Shown: in pieces, positions 1 to 9,153 of the stretch
How positions within the stretch are numbered: position 1 is the first letter of the stretch
Layout of the letters: each line of letters opens with the position of its first letter
DNA from: a bacterium
GTDB lineage: Bacteria > Patescibacteriota > Minisyncoccia > Phycocordibacterales > UBA2100
Assembly: GCA_030647655.1 (NCBI GenBank)
Contig: JAUSJH010000007.1
Location: 1-45,191, forward strand
Length of the DNA stretch: 45,191 nucleotides
Direction of reading: 5' to 3'
Position numbers and translations under genes: made by a program
The notes under the pieces: generated by a model
The model's database searches: none
What the model was told of the DNA's origin: nothing
The model's input: the letters and a program-made list of their open reading frames with translations, nothing else

Positions 1-1
1 C

Positions 2-2674
2 GACAGCCTCGATTTGCGCGACGCCAATCTCTCGTACTTCATCGACGGTGGGGTAGGGGCCGCGCCCGCGGGCCTCGGTTGCACCATCCTTACGTGTCTC
101 AATAGCGCGACTTTGCAGATCCTCAACAAGAACGAAGGCACGGTAGACAACGACGTATACGTCCGCGCTGCGACAGGTGAGAACGCGGCGACGACGACCA
201 AGGAAGGCAATATCGATATAGAGACGGGCAATGCGTACGCTTCCGCCGCCGTCCTCAACATGGTCAACACCAATTTCATCAATTCGAAATACCTCGTCGC
301 TACGTTCGACAACTTCGGCGACATGCAGGGCGATATCGTTCTGCCGAGTGCAAGCTTCTTCAGTACATTCTTCAAGAATGGCAATACTCTGCCTGATCTC
401 AATTCGAGTTCGTATATCGTTTCGAATGACAACGATGAGACGTTCACGGGCACCACGACTGCACACGCGCTGACAGGCGGCAACGTCGCGACCACGACCA
501 CACCCGGCGACGGTCACGGAGAAGTAAGGACCGGCAAAGCGTACACCTCGTCGACGAGCTTCACCGCCGCCAACCAAACGCACGTCGGCGGCTCGTCGGT
601 ACTCTTCGTCTTTCACGTCTCCGGCGCGTGGAGCGGGCAGGTGAAAGGATTGCCCGAGGGAATGTCGTGGCGTCAGACGGAATACGGCATCGAGGTCTAC
701 TCCAATGGCGCAGTCGGCTCAACCAGAGGCCAGCAAGGCATCTACAATTCGGCCAACTTCATCGCGTCCTCGACCAACAAGGCGATAGTCAACACCGACG
801 TGAATGTCTGGGCCGAGACGGGCGAGAACCGCACACTGACCGAGAATGGCGTCGGATCGATCAAGACGGGTGACGCGTACGCGATTGCGAACGTCGTCAA
901 CATGGTCAACACCAACGTCGTCAACAGGAACTTCATGTTCGCCGTTTTCAACATCACGGGCGACTGGAGCGGAGACATTGATTTCGGTGGCCACAGCCCG
1001 AATCTTGCAGTGCAGGCATCTGCCACCGGAGCGAACCCCGCGGCGCCAGGTTCTCTGATTACGTACCGCTTCACGGTACGCAACAACGGCGATGTCGCAG
1101 CCGACAACGTCGTGCTTACCACGGCCTATGAGAGGCGTATGGTCTCATACACAGAGTGGAGTAGTGGATATAGCAAGACGGATACGGTCACGGGGACGAG
1201 CTTCGCGCTTGGATCTATCCCAGTAGGAGGCTTCCGCACAATCGAAGTAACGGCGCGCCTCGACGTCCGGTTGTCTGCAAATTCCTCGACCCAGATCCCA
1301 CTTGTTGCAAGCGTCACGAGTAGCCAGCACGATCAAGACGATAACGACAATACGACGACAATCGGCGTCCTTGTATCATCGGGCGCTCCACCACCCCCAC
1401 CCCCACCACCGCCCCCGCCTTCAGGCGGAGGAGGCGGAGGAGGTAGTAGCACCCCACCGCCGTCTGGAGGAGGCGGAGGTGGTACAGGGACAGGTACCGG
1501 CAGTGGCACCGGAACAGATAGCACAGGTACGGGCACCGGCACTGGCACCAACAACGGAAGCACCAATACAAATGGAGCGAACAACGCCAGTAGTACGGGT
1601 GCAGCAGCGGGTGCGGCGGCAGGATCTTCGAGCGGTGGTGGTGGCGGAGGCGGAGGCGGACCGGCAGCGGGGTGGATGCCTGTTTCCTCCAATGATTGGA
1701 CAGCGGCCCCCACGATACGAGTGACGAAGACCGCGAGCGTTTCCACGACAACCGCGCCCACAATAGTTGACTACAAGGTGGTTGTGGTAAACGACAAAAA
1801 TGCTGGGCCCGCATACAAAGGACTCCTCACCGATACTCTCTATGATCCCAAGGGCGCCATAATGTACAATCGCTCGTGGGATCTCGAGACGATAGTGCCG
1901 GGTGATCAAATTACCCTCACCTACAGCGTTGAGTACGGAACGAGCACTGTTCCCGGCATCTATAAGAACCTCGCACGCGTGACGGGAAAGAGCGGCAATC
2001 CGACGTCGGCTATCGCTCCTCCTATGGCTCCCGTCGAAGCGAGGCAGAATGTTGTATTGGTGTCGAGCGGCCTCGTCCTCGGGACCTCAACGTCGACGCC
2101 TAAATTTGCGACGTCGAACATCTCTTCTGCGCCGGCTTCCTGCACGCCGCTTCTCGCGAGCTATATGAAACAGGGGCCGTTGAACAACAAAACCGATGTC
2201 ATGAAGTTGCAGACATTTCTCAATTCACAGGGCGCGAAGCTTCCCACTACTGGGTTCTACGGGTCGCTGACGACAGCGGCCGTCAAGGCTTTCCAGCTCA
2301 AATATAAGAACGAAATTCTCACACCGCTTGGCCTTACGAGGCCAACGGGCAACGTGTACGGCTCGACACAGCGCACGATAAATCGTCTCAACTGCGGCCT
2401 CTCTGCGCCGGCCGCAGGTGCTCCAAGTGCGGTAGGAAGGCCCACTATCGGTATCAAGAGCGCAACGCCTGCATCCGCGGCCGCACCGGCACCGGCGCTC
2501 GCGGCCGCACCCACCGCTTCTCCTTCTCCTGTACCTTCCGTAAAGCCGCCAGTGAAAAAGCCAAAGCCGGCCGCTCCTAAAAAGCCAGTAGCTCCGCAGA
2601 GCACCAAAGTATTGAGCGCCGTGGGGAGCTGGTTCTCCAAGTTTACCGGACAAACTCCAGTGTCCGGACCATAG
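2..2674 (+). CDS. Large secreted/surface protein, 5' truncated by window edge: tandem ~100-aa repeats, DUF11-like domain, Pro/Gly-rich linker, C-terminal PG_binding_1 domain
   Basis: Frame is open to the window edge (D-S-L-D-L before the listed TTG at 14). Repeats share TG..N..TG.AY...VNMVNTN..N. The C-terminus KTDVMKLQTFLNSQGAKLPTTGFYGSLTTAAVKAFQLKY is PG_binding_1-like. Confidence 0.8.
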   Translation, partial: DSLDLRDANLSYFIDGGVGAAPAGLGCTILTCLNSATLQILNKNEGTVDNDVYVRAATGENAATTTKEGNIDIETGNAYASAAVLNMVNTNFINSKYLVATFDNFGDMQGDIVLPSASFFSTFFKNGNTLPDLNSSSYIVSNDNDETFTGTTTAHALTGGNVATTTTPGDGHGEVRTGKAYTSSTSFTAANQTHVGGSSVLFVFHVSGAWSGQVKGLPEGMSWRQTEYGIEVYSNGAVGSTRGQQGIYNSANFIASSTNKAIVNTDVNVWAETGENRTLTENGVGSIKTGDAYAIANVVNMVNTNVVNRNFMFAVFNITGDWSGDIDFGGHSPNLAVQASATGANPAAPGSLITYRFTVRNNGDVAADNVVLTTAYERRMVSYTEWSSGYSKTDTVTGTSFALGSIPVGGFRTIEVTARLDVRLSANSSTQIPLVASVTSSQHDQDDNDNTTTIGVLVSSGAPPPPPPPPPPPSGGGGGGGSSTPPPSGGGGGGTGTGTGSGTGTDSTGTGTGTGTNNGSTNTNGANNASSTGAAAGAAAGSSSGGGGGGGGGPAAGWMPVSSNDWTAAPTIRVTKTASVSTTTAPTIVDYKVVVVNDKNAGPAYKGLLTDTLYDPKGAIMYNRSWDLETIVPGDQITLTYSVEYGTSTVPGIYKNLARVTGKSGNPTSAIAPPMAPVEARQNVVLVSSGLVLGTSTSTPKFATSNISSAPASCTPLLASYMKQGPLNNKTDVMKLQTFLNSQGAKLPTTGFYGSLTTAAVKAFQLKYKNEILTPLGLTRPTGNVYGSTQRTINRLNCGLSAPAAGAPSAVGRPTIGIKSATPASAAAPAPALAAAPTASPSPVPSVKPPVKKPKPAAPKKPVAPQSTKVLSAVGSWFSKFTGQTPVSGP
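1385..1680 (+). repeat. Low-complexity Pro/Gly/(GT)n linker region
   Basis: CCACCCCCACC..., GGCGGAGGA... and GGCACCGG... simple repeats encoding PPPPP/GGGGG/GTGTGT. Confidence 0.85.
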
Positions 2675-2694
2675 ATTTTGAGGCATCTAGTACT

Positions 2695-3129
2695 ATGAGA
2701 AATACACTCGTCATAAGTGTCGCACTTGCTGTATCTCTCCCGCTGTGTGCGTATGCAGAGGGCATCAACTCGATAACCATATCCTCGTCAGAGACCGGTG
2801 GAACTGTCTCGGGTGCGACTACGACGTCGGGCAGTGCAAGCGCATCGGCGCATGTACGCAACGTGATAGGGACGCAGGGCACTACCAGTACCATCGAAGT
2901 AAAAGTGAAGACCGAGCGCGACGGTGTCGTACGCATAGAATCGGTGAATAAGAATATTGAAGGGACCGGAGTGAAGGTAAAGCTCGCGACATCAACCGGT
3001 TCATCTGCGCAAGTTCCGGTATCGGGTTCGTCAACCGCAGTCAAGGAGGTGAGTGAGAAAAAATTCTTCACACTCGAGCCCTTCCTCTCTCTGTTCAGAA
3101 GTTTCTTCAGCTTCTTCCGGCTCTTTTAA
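2695..3129 (+). CDS. Small secreted hypothetical protein
   Basis: Signal-peptide-like N-terminus MRNTLVISVALAVSLPLCAYA. Confidence 0.6.
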   Translation: MRNTLVISVALAVSLPLCAYAEGINSITISSSETGGTVSGATTTSGSASASAHVRNVIGTQGTTSTIEVKVKTERDGVVRIESVNKNIEGTGVKVKLATSTGSSAQVPVSGSSTAVKEVSEKKFFTLEPFLSLFRSFFSFFRLF

Positions 3130-4395
3130 ATGAGCCCTATGGCATCTCTTGTATCCGCAAAACCGGCAAAGAAAGGGGTGAATCTCAAGAATTTTGTTCT
3201 TCCGACGCGTTACCCACGAGCGTCTTTTGATTTTGAAACAGCGCACGTGGTCGCAATAATCCCTACGTACAAACCGGAGGAGCTCACGGTGAAGCTTGTC
3301 GCAGACCTCACAAAGTGGAATCCGCACATACGTGTCATCGTCGTTGATGATTGCACTCCGCAGAGCGCAGAAAGTACGCGCATATTCGGGGAAATTTCCT
3401 CTATTTCGGAGCGGGTCACACTGCTCCGCACTCCCGTCAATAAGTTGAAAGCAGGGGCCCTGAACCACGCTCTGGAGCATATATGGGAGAGGAAAGACGA
3501 ATACGTGCCGGATGTCATTTTGAGTTTGGACGACGATATCGTTATTGCGCCTTCGACCATCCGGAATCTTGTAACCGAGCTCATGAGCTACCCGCATTTG
3601 GGGGCTGTATGTTCGCAGTGCGGCGTTCTCAACAAGAATAAGAATTTCCTGACACGTTTACAGGGGCTCGAGTACCTCGGCTTCAACGCGACCCGATTGG
3701 CGGATGAAGGCTTTTATTGGGGGCCCTTGGTCATGCATGGCATGTTGACCGCCTTCCGCGTTTCGGCTCTCCGTGAAGTGGGGAAGTTTGCCGAAGGACA
3801 TCTTATCGAGGATTACGAAATGACTTCGCGTCTCAAGACACACAGGTGGGGCGTGAAATTGGCAGTCGGCTCTCCTGCGCGGACAGTAGTACCAGAGAGC
3901 TTCTCCCGATTGTGGCGGCAGAGAGCGCGCTGGTCGTACGGCGGGATTACCGTCATTACAAAGGTCAAGTACTTCTCCGCGGTGCTTCAGGATTTGATAG
4001 GACATGGCGTTTTCTTTGCCACCGTTCTGACGATAACCCTCCTGCTCGTGTTCAAAGGCAGTGACCGCATACCGACACAAATCGCATATTGGGTGATTAT
4101 GATGTCTTTGCTACAGCTCGCCCTCTGGTACGGTTTCCAGCTGTGGCTCATGAGGCTCTACAAGGAAAAGGATAGGTATGATTGGCTCATACGCATCAGT
4201 ATCGTCCCCGAATTCGTATACACAAATGTGCTAACCGTAATACTCATGGGCTCGTATCTCTTCCTACTTTTCAATATCCTGACGCACGCGGTTACCAAGC
4301 AAAGCAGAATGCTTGTGCGGCGTCTCGCCGCTTTAGGCGCGGCGCTGTTTTCCGCGTGCGGCTACACGAAGACGTGGGGGACACGGATGAATTAA
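3130..4395 (+). CDS. Membrane glycosyltransferase family 2 (processive, hyaluronan/cellulose synthase-like)
   Basis: VVAIIPTYKPEE, DDD motif (LSLDDDIV), RQRARW (QxxRW-like), C-terminal TM helices. Confidence 0.85.
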   Translation: MSPMASLVSAKPAKKGVNLKNFVLPTRYPRASFDFETAHVVAIIPTYKPEELTVKLVADLTKWNPHIRVIVVDDCTPQSAESTRIFGEISSISERVTLLRTPVNKLKAGALNHALEHIWERKDEYVPDVILSLDDDIVIAPSTIRNLVTELMSYPHLGAVCSQCGVLNKNKNFLTRLQGLEYLGFNATRLADEGFYWGPLVMHGMLTAFRVSALREVGKFAEGHLIEDYEMTSRLKTHRWGVKLAVGSPARTVVPESFSRLWRQRARWSYGGITVITKVKYFSAVLQDLIGHGVFFATVLTITLLLVFKGSDRIPTQIAYWVIMMSLLQLALWYGFQLWLMRLYKEKDRYDWLIRISIVPEFVYTNVLTVILMGSYLFLLFNILTHAVTKQSRMLVRRLAALGAALFSACGYTKTWGTRMN

Positions 4396-4399
4396 AAGT

Positions 4400-4618
4400 A
4401 TGTTGAATTTTAACGGCGGCACGGGAATATCAGGAACGTCACTCACTCCGCTTGGCATGTACGCGGGCTACCTTCTCATGCATTCCGGTAATTTCTGGAT
4501 CGCGGTGTGCTTCCTTGCGCTCACTGGCGCCTATCTTCTCATCGTTATTACGACACTCTGCCGCTACGTAATCAACTACCATCGCAACAAATACATATTG
4601 CAGTACGAAAGTACATGA
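4400..4618 (+). CDS. Small membrane protein
   Basis: 72 aa, two hydrophobic helices, 4 nt after the GT2 stop. Confidence 0.55.
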   Translation: MLNFNGGTGISGTSLTPLGMYAGYLLMHSGNFWIAVCFLALTGAYLLIVITTLCRYVINYHRNKYILQYEST

Positions 4619-4645
4619 TCCGCGATATATGGTGGAACGCCTGCA

Positions 4646-4681
4646 TTGTGCCTGCAGACGGGTAATGCTAGGATACATGCA
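4646..4681 (+). promoter_or_regulatory. Promoter of hicBA-1, predicted leaderless (TTGTGC-17-TAGGAT, 6 nt to ATG)
   Basis: -35 4646-4651, -10 4669-4674, ATG 4681. Confidence 0.6.
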
Positions 4682-4902
4682 TGGCAAAGCATGAATATAC
4701 AGCGGTGTTTAAGAAGCGGGGAAAGTGGATTGCTGCGTGGATCGAGGAGATCCCCGGCGTAAATACGCAAGGCCGCACCATGAAGGAAGCGCGTGAGAAT
4801 CTGCGCGAAGCACTTGCTTTGATAATTGAAGAAAATCGGAGACTTTCCGCAGATAAATACTATGATGCACATCGTGAACGTCTCACGATCGTTGCCGCAT
4901 AA
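4681..4902 (+). CDS. hicB: HicB-family antitoxin
   Basis: YTAVFKKRGKWIAAWIEEIPGVNTQGRTMKEARENLREALALI. Confidence 0.85.
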   Translation: MAKHEYTAVFKKRGKWIAAWIEEIPGVNTQGRTMKEARENLREALALIIEENRRLSADKYYDAHRERLTIVAA

Positions 4903-5100
4903 ATGAAGCGGACGAAACTGATCAAGTACCTTGAGGGGCATGGATGCCGCTTCTTCCGCGAGGGGAGCAGGCATTCTCTGTATCGGAATCCTGAAAACGA
5001 GCACACGACGAGCGTACCGCGACATTCAGAGATCGTAGACATTCTGGCAGACAAAATTTGCAAGGATTTGGGGATCCCACGCATTCGCAGTGGTAAGTAA
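4903..5100 (+). CDS. hicA: HicA-family mRNA interferase toxin
   Basis: MKRTKLIKYLEGHGCRFFREGSRHSLYRNP...SVPRHSEI; starts directly after the hicB stop. Confidence 0.88.
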   Translation: MKRTKLIKYLEGHGCRFFREGSRHSLYRNPENEHTTSVPRHSEIVDILADKICKDLGIPRIRSGK

Positions 5101-5127
5101 TAAACGCCAACAAAGTCTTCGCGTGCC

Positions 5128-5173
5128 CGCAGTCAGGACTGCGAGTGGCAGTAACCCGCAGGTTTAACCTGCG
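5128..5173. repeat. Tandem pair of palindromes, CGCAGTC-AG-GACTGCG and CGCAGGTT-T-AACCTGCG
   Basis: Perfect arms at 5128-5143 and 5157-5173, both with context CCCGCAG...CTGCGA. Confidence 0.8.
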
Positions 5174-5303
5174 ACGATAATGAACCTACAGCAGTATCTT
5201 ATGCACATCCTTACCCACAGCAAATCCACTGTTTTGCGGAGTTGACTACGGGCGGACGGGAGGCATGGACTAATTGGCGTACATATGGTATAACGCAGCC
5301 GAT

Positions 5304-6260
5304 ATGGGAACCCAAAAATCTATAGTCCCAGAGCTCAGCGTCGTCATCCCTGTATATAATGAGCAGGGCAACCTCTCTGTGCTCGATAAAGAGCTAAAAA
5401 CGGCCCTACAGGGCCTCAGGCGCTCCTACGAGATACTCTATGTGAACGACGGCTCGACCGACGATTCGCTGGGCGAATTGAAGGCCCTTTCCGGTATCAC
5501 CATTATCGAGCTCAATCGCAATTACGGGCAAGCTACCGCCCTCGACGCTGGCTTTAAGGCCGCAGAAGGTGACATAGTCATCTCGCTCGATGCCGACGGG
5601 CAGAACGATCCGGCCGATATTTCCGCGCTTCTCAAGAAGTTGGAAGGCGAGAAGTTAGATGTCGTCGCCGGCTGGCGCAAGAAGCGCAACGACAACGGCA
5701 ACATCCGTGTGATAACCATCGCGGCGCGTCTTTTGCGCCGACTCTTCATCGGCGACATCGTCCATGATTCGGGCTGCACACTGCGCGTCTACAGGCGTGA
5801 GGCGGTGAAGAGCCTCGACATCGGCGGGGAAATGCATCGCTTCATCTTGGCGCTTCTCAAATGGAAAGGTTTCAAGATAGGGGAAATGGTTGTGAACCAC
5901 CGGCCGCGCACCATTGGGGTTTCCAAGTATGGTTCGAGCAAGGCTCTGCGCGGGACCATCGATCTCATATACATTTGGTTCATTCACAAGTATTCGCAGC
6001 GCCCGCTGCACCTTTTCGGCTACATGAGCGTGGCAGCGCTCGCGCTCGGCACCATTGCAGGGCTTTGGGCAGTCTATGGCAAACTCTTTATGGGCCTCTC
6101 CCTGAACCGCAACGGATGGTTCTTCCTCACGTTCTTCTTTCTGCTCGCGGGCGTTATCTTCTTTAGTTTTGGTATTGTGATAGACCTTCTCATGCAAATT
6201 CGTTTTAGTACGTCCAAGAACGAGCAACGTTACTACGTGCGCGAAGTCATCAATACGTAG
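5304..6260 (+). CDS. GT2 glycosyltransferase, DPM1/GtrB-like with C-terminal TM helices
   Basis: LSVVIPVYNEQGNL, NDGSTDDS, SLDADGQNDP. Start chosen at the second Met, after a TGGTATAAC box at 5286-5294. Confidence 0.88.
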   Translation: MGTQKSIVPELSVVIPVYNEQGNLSVLDKELKTALQGLRRSYEILYVNDGSTDDSLGELKALSGITIIELNRNYGQATALDAGFKAAEGDIVISLDADGQNDPADISALLKKLEGEKLDVVAGWRKKRNDNGNIRVITIAARLLRRLFIGDIVHDSGCTLRVYRREAVKSLDIGGEMHRFILALLKWKGFKIGEMVVNHRPRTIGVSKYGSSKALRGTIDLIYIWFIHKYSQRPLHLFGYMSVAALALGTIAGLWAVYGKLFMGLSLNRNGWFFLTFFFLLAGVIFFSFGIVIDLLMQIRFSTSKNEQRYYVREVINT

Positions 6261-6293
6261 TGAATTTGAGGCAAATACGCATCAAATTCACTA
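6258..6293. repeat. 12-bp perfect inverted repeat, TAGTGAATTTGA / TCAAATTCACTA (12-nt loop)
   Basis: Left arm begins at the GT2 stop codon; right arm ends 4 nt before the -35 of the downstream TA promoter. Confidence 0.8.
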
Positions 6294-6297
6294 ACTA

Positions 6298-6335
6298 TTG
6301 CCATTTTTGAGTGAATTACAGTATAATAGCTAGTA
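6298..6335 (+). promoter_or_regulatory. Promoter of RelBE-like TA, predicted leaderless (TTGCCA-18-TATAAT, 7 nt to ATG)
   Basis: -35 6298-6303, -10 6322-6327, ATG 6335. Confidence 0.7.
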
Positions 6336-6562
6336 TGACAAAGGCACTGAAAGAAATACTTGAGCGTGTAGGCAGATGGCCAGAAAAGGTTCAGGCGGAA
6401 GCTGTGCAAACACTTCTGACCATAGAGGAGCGCGGCACAGGCATCTATCACGTGAGCGATGGGGAATGGGCGGATATGCAGGAGGGAATTACCCAGGCTG
6501 ATCAGGGAAAATTTGTTTCTGACAAGGTGGTAGCAAAGGCCAATACCCGTCTGGGATTATGA
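6335..6562 (+). CDS. Antitoxin of RelBE/ParDE-type module
   Basis: Small acidic ORF overlapping the downstream RelE-like toxin by ATGA. Confidence 0.7.
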   Translation: MTKALKEILERVGRWPEKVQAEAVQTLLTIEERGTGIYHVSDGEWADMQEGITQADQGKFVSDKVVAKANTRLGL

Positions 6563-6843
6563 GGGTACGGTACACCCCGCGGGCCTTTGCTGAGCGCGAG
6601 GCGATATTCGATTACCTCAACAATAAAAGTCCGCAAGCTGCTTGCGGCATCGTTGGCCTGATCGCCCGCCGCATTGCAGAGCTGGCCGATGAGCCTCGCG
6701 CGGGGCACAAGACAGACCGGAAAGATATCTACACCCTCTGGATCTCGCCGCGACCGTATCGGGTGTTTTACCGTATTGACGGAGATGAGGTAGCGATAGT
6801 CCACATTCGTCACACATCGCGAAGACCTTGGAAGAGCGAATAA
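6559..6843 (+). CDS. RelE/ParE-family toxin
   Basis: MRVRYTPRAFAEREAIFDYL...KDIYTLWISPRPYRVFYRIDGDEVAIVHIRHTSR. Confidence 0.85.
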   Translation: MRVRYTPRAFAEREAIFDYLNNKSPQAACGIVGLIARRIAELADEPRAGHKTDRKDIYTLWISPRPYRVFYRIDGDEVAIVHIRHTSRRPWKSE

Positions 6844-6910
6844 CGGAGAAAATCGGCCTATAGACTTGTGGGAGTTTTTATGATTTAATGCGACCGCATC
6901 AAGCATTGGG

Positions 6911-6947
6911 CCCTAAACCTAGAACCTAATACCTCGAACCTAGAACC
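6911..6947. repeat. Degenerate heptamer tandem repeat (ACCTAGA ACCTAAT ACCTCGA ACCTAGA ACCT)
   Basis: Visible 7-nt period directly upstream of the GT4 start. Confidence 0.8.
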
Positions 6948-6950
6948 TGT

Positions 6951-8066
6951 ATGCAAAGAGTCCTCGTTCTGAATTACGAATTCCCGCCGCTTGGCGGGGG
7001 AGCTTCTCCCGTGAGCTATGAATTGGCGAAACGATTGTCGGAGACCAATGAATACGACATAGATGTCGTAACGATGGGGTACAAGGATCTGCCCGCGTAC
7101 GAGGAAGTAAATCCGAATTTCCGAATCCATCGGGTGAAGTGTTTGCGGAGCAAAAAAGAGATTTGTCATCCGTGGGAGCAGCTGACGTATTTGGTTTCAG
7201 GATACCTGAAATGCCGCGCCCTCCTCGCGTCGCGCGCGGCTGATGTCATTCATTGCCATTTTATTATTCCCACAGGAGTTCTTGCCCTCGTTCTCAAAAA
7301 ACAATTTGGCGTTCCGTATGTCATCACGAGTCACGGCTCTGATGTGCCCGGATTCAATACCGACAGATTCAAACTCTTGCACAAATTCACCGGTCCGCTT
7401 CTGCGGAAGATTGGTCGCGAGGCAAAGACGATAATTTCCCCTTCGAATTATCTAAAAAATCTTATTCTTGCCAATATTTCGCCCGCTCTTGCTGAAAAGA
7501 CAGTTGTGATCCCCAACGGCATAGATACGAAAAAGTTTAAGCCACAGCCCAAAAATAACTATATCTTCTCAAGCGGCCGCTTGCTGCGCCGCAAAGGGTT
7601 TCAGTATCTTATTGAGGCAGTTTCGGGTGAGAATATTGGATGGGAAGTGCATATTGCGGGGGATGGGCCGATGAGGGGGGGGCTAGAGCGGCTCGCCGAG
7701 AAATCAAAGACAAGAATCGTATTTCATGGGTGGCTCGACAATAATAGTAAAGAATACAAGGACTTGCTCGAACAAGCAGCTGTTTTTGTACTCGCATCAG
7801 AAAAAGAGAACGCCAGTAATTCGCTTCTTGAAGCCATGAGTGCAGGCTGCGCAGTAATTACGACTAATACCGGAGGATGTGCAGAGACTGTGGGGGAGGC
7901 AGGGCTTCTTGTGAATCCGAAGGATACGCTTGATTTGCAAAGAGCAATAAAGAGTCTTGTTGATGGTGGTGCGAATATAAATACGTTTCAACAGTCGGCC
8001 GTCCGTCGAGTAGAGTCGAAGTATCTTTGGAATACAGTCGCAAAAGAATACGCCAACGTTTTATGA
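6951..8066 (+). CDS. GT4 family glycosyltransferase
   Basis: EFPPLGGGASPVSYELAKRL; E(x7)E-type region EKENASNSLLEAMSAGCAVITT. Confidence 0.88.
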   Translation: MQRVLVLNYEFPPLGGGASPVSYELAKRLSETNEYDIDVVTMGYKDLPAYEEVNPNFRIHRVKCLRSKKEICHPWEQLTYLVSGYLKCRALLASRAADVIHCHFIIPTGVLALVLKKQFGVPYVITSHGSDVPGFNTDRFKLLHKFTGPLLRKIGREAKTIISPSNYLKNLILANISPALAEKTVVIPNGIDTKKFKPQPKNNYIFSSGRLLRRKGFQYLIEAVSGENIGWEVHIAGDGPMRGGLERLAEKSKTRIVFHGWLDNNSKEYKDLLEQAAVFVLASEKENASNSLLEAMSAGCAVITTNTGGCAETVGEAGLLVNPKDTLDLQRAIKSLVDGGANINTFQQSAVRRVESKYLWNTVAKEYANVL

Positions 8067-9145
8067 AAATCCTCCATATTATAGATTCGTTGGGACTCGG
8101 CGGCGCACAGAGTGTCGTGAAGGGGATTTTTGAGGCACAGAAAGATAACAAAAGTATCTTTCTCTTTGCTTTGCGCAAGCGCGAAATCACGACGGAGATT
8201 AATCATGAGAATGTTTCGATTTTCAATTCAAGCAGCAAGTATTCACTTGCTCCGTTATTTGCCCTCAAAAAGCTTATAGAAAGGGAAAAGATCGATATCT
8301 TGCATTGCCACTTGTTTCGCTCAAATGTATTCGGCTGGCTGTTGAAAGTCATTTGGTTCCCGAAAATTAAACTCATCTTTCACGAACATGGAAGTATAGC
8401 GATTGATGGGATATTCTACAGAATTTTTCTTAGGTTATCTCGTAAATCCGTAATTTTATATATCGCTGTTTCGCAGGCGATGAAACGGGCTTTGGTGACG
8501 CTGCATATACCTGAAGAAAAAATCACCGTTCTATATAATTTTGTGGACACGAAGAAATTCAGTCGAGACAATATTACATGGAACATAGCGGAGGAGCGGA
8601 AGAAGCTGGGCATACCGGCGGACGCATTTGTCGTTGGGTTTGCCGGAAGACTCATCGAACTGAAAGGGTGGCGTGAATTTATAGAAGCGGCAAGGATTAT
8701 CGGAATGCAGGACAAAAGTGTCAGATTTGTTATGGCGGGTGATGGACCCGATCGAGAAAAGATGCTGCGGAAGATAGCACAGTATGGCATTCTCAACCGT
8801 GTCGCGTATTTGGGGTATGTTTCTGATATGTGGAAGTTTTATTCGATTCTGGATTGCTTTGTGGCATCCTCCTCTACGGAATCATTTGGTATCGCTATTC
8901 TCGAAGCTCGATCCATGGCCGTTCCAGTCATTGCCTCGAATGTTCCTGGCTTGGAAGAACTTGTCACAGATCAAGAAAATGGACTATTATTTGAAGCGGG
9001 AAATAGTGAAGAGCTTTCTAACAAAATAGGTCTTCTGAAGGAAGACAGCGAATCAAGCGGTAAGATGGTAAGAAATGGCCTATCGGAGATTCCCACCTAT
9101 TCTCTTGACGCTTACATTACCAAATTAACTGCCATCTGGGTGTAA
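8063..9145 (+). CDS. GT4 family glycosyltransferase
   Basis: MKILHIIDSLGLGGAQSVV; ATGA overlap with the preceding gene. Confidence 0.88.
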   Translation: MKILHIIDSLGLGGAQSVVKGIFEAQKDNKSIFLFALRKREITTEINHENVSIFNSSSKYSLAPLFALKKLIEREKIDILHCHLFRSNVFGWLLKVIWFPKIKLIFHEHGSIAIDGIFYRIFLRLSRKSVILYIAVSQAMKRALVTLHIPEEKITVLYNFVDTKKFSRDNITWNIAEERKKLGIPADAFVVGFAGRLIELKGWREFIEAARIIGMQDKSVRFVMAGDGPDREKMLRKIAQYGILNRVAYLGYVSDMWKFYSILDCFVASSSTESFGIAILEARSMAVPVIASNVPGLEELVTDQENGLLFEAGNSEELSNKIGLLKEDSESSGKMVRNGLSEIPTYSLDAYITKLTAIWV

Positions 9146-9153
9146 GGGAGAGT

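Noticed and set aside
1333-1761. Minus-strand ORF of 142 aa rich in Pro/Gly
   Set aside because: Mirror image of the CCN/GGN repeat linker on the plus strand; the coding frame is the large surface protein.
6631-6647. CCGCAAGC-T-GCTTGCGG in the RelE-like toxin, and similar 7-bp arms at 19107-19123 and 22605-22621
   Set aside because: Arms of 7-8 bp in GC-rich coding sequence are too short to claim individually; noted only as possible weaker members.
6984-7003. CCCGCC/GGCGGG hairpin in the first GT4 gene
   Set aside because: 6-bp arms over the conserved FPPLGGGAS motif; explained by the protein sequence.
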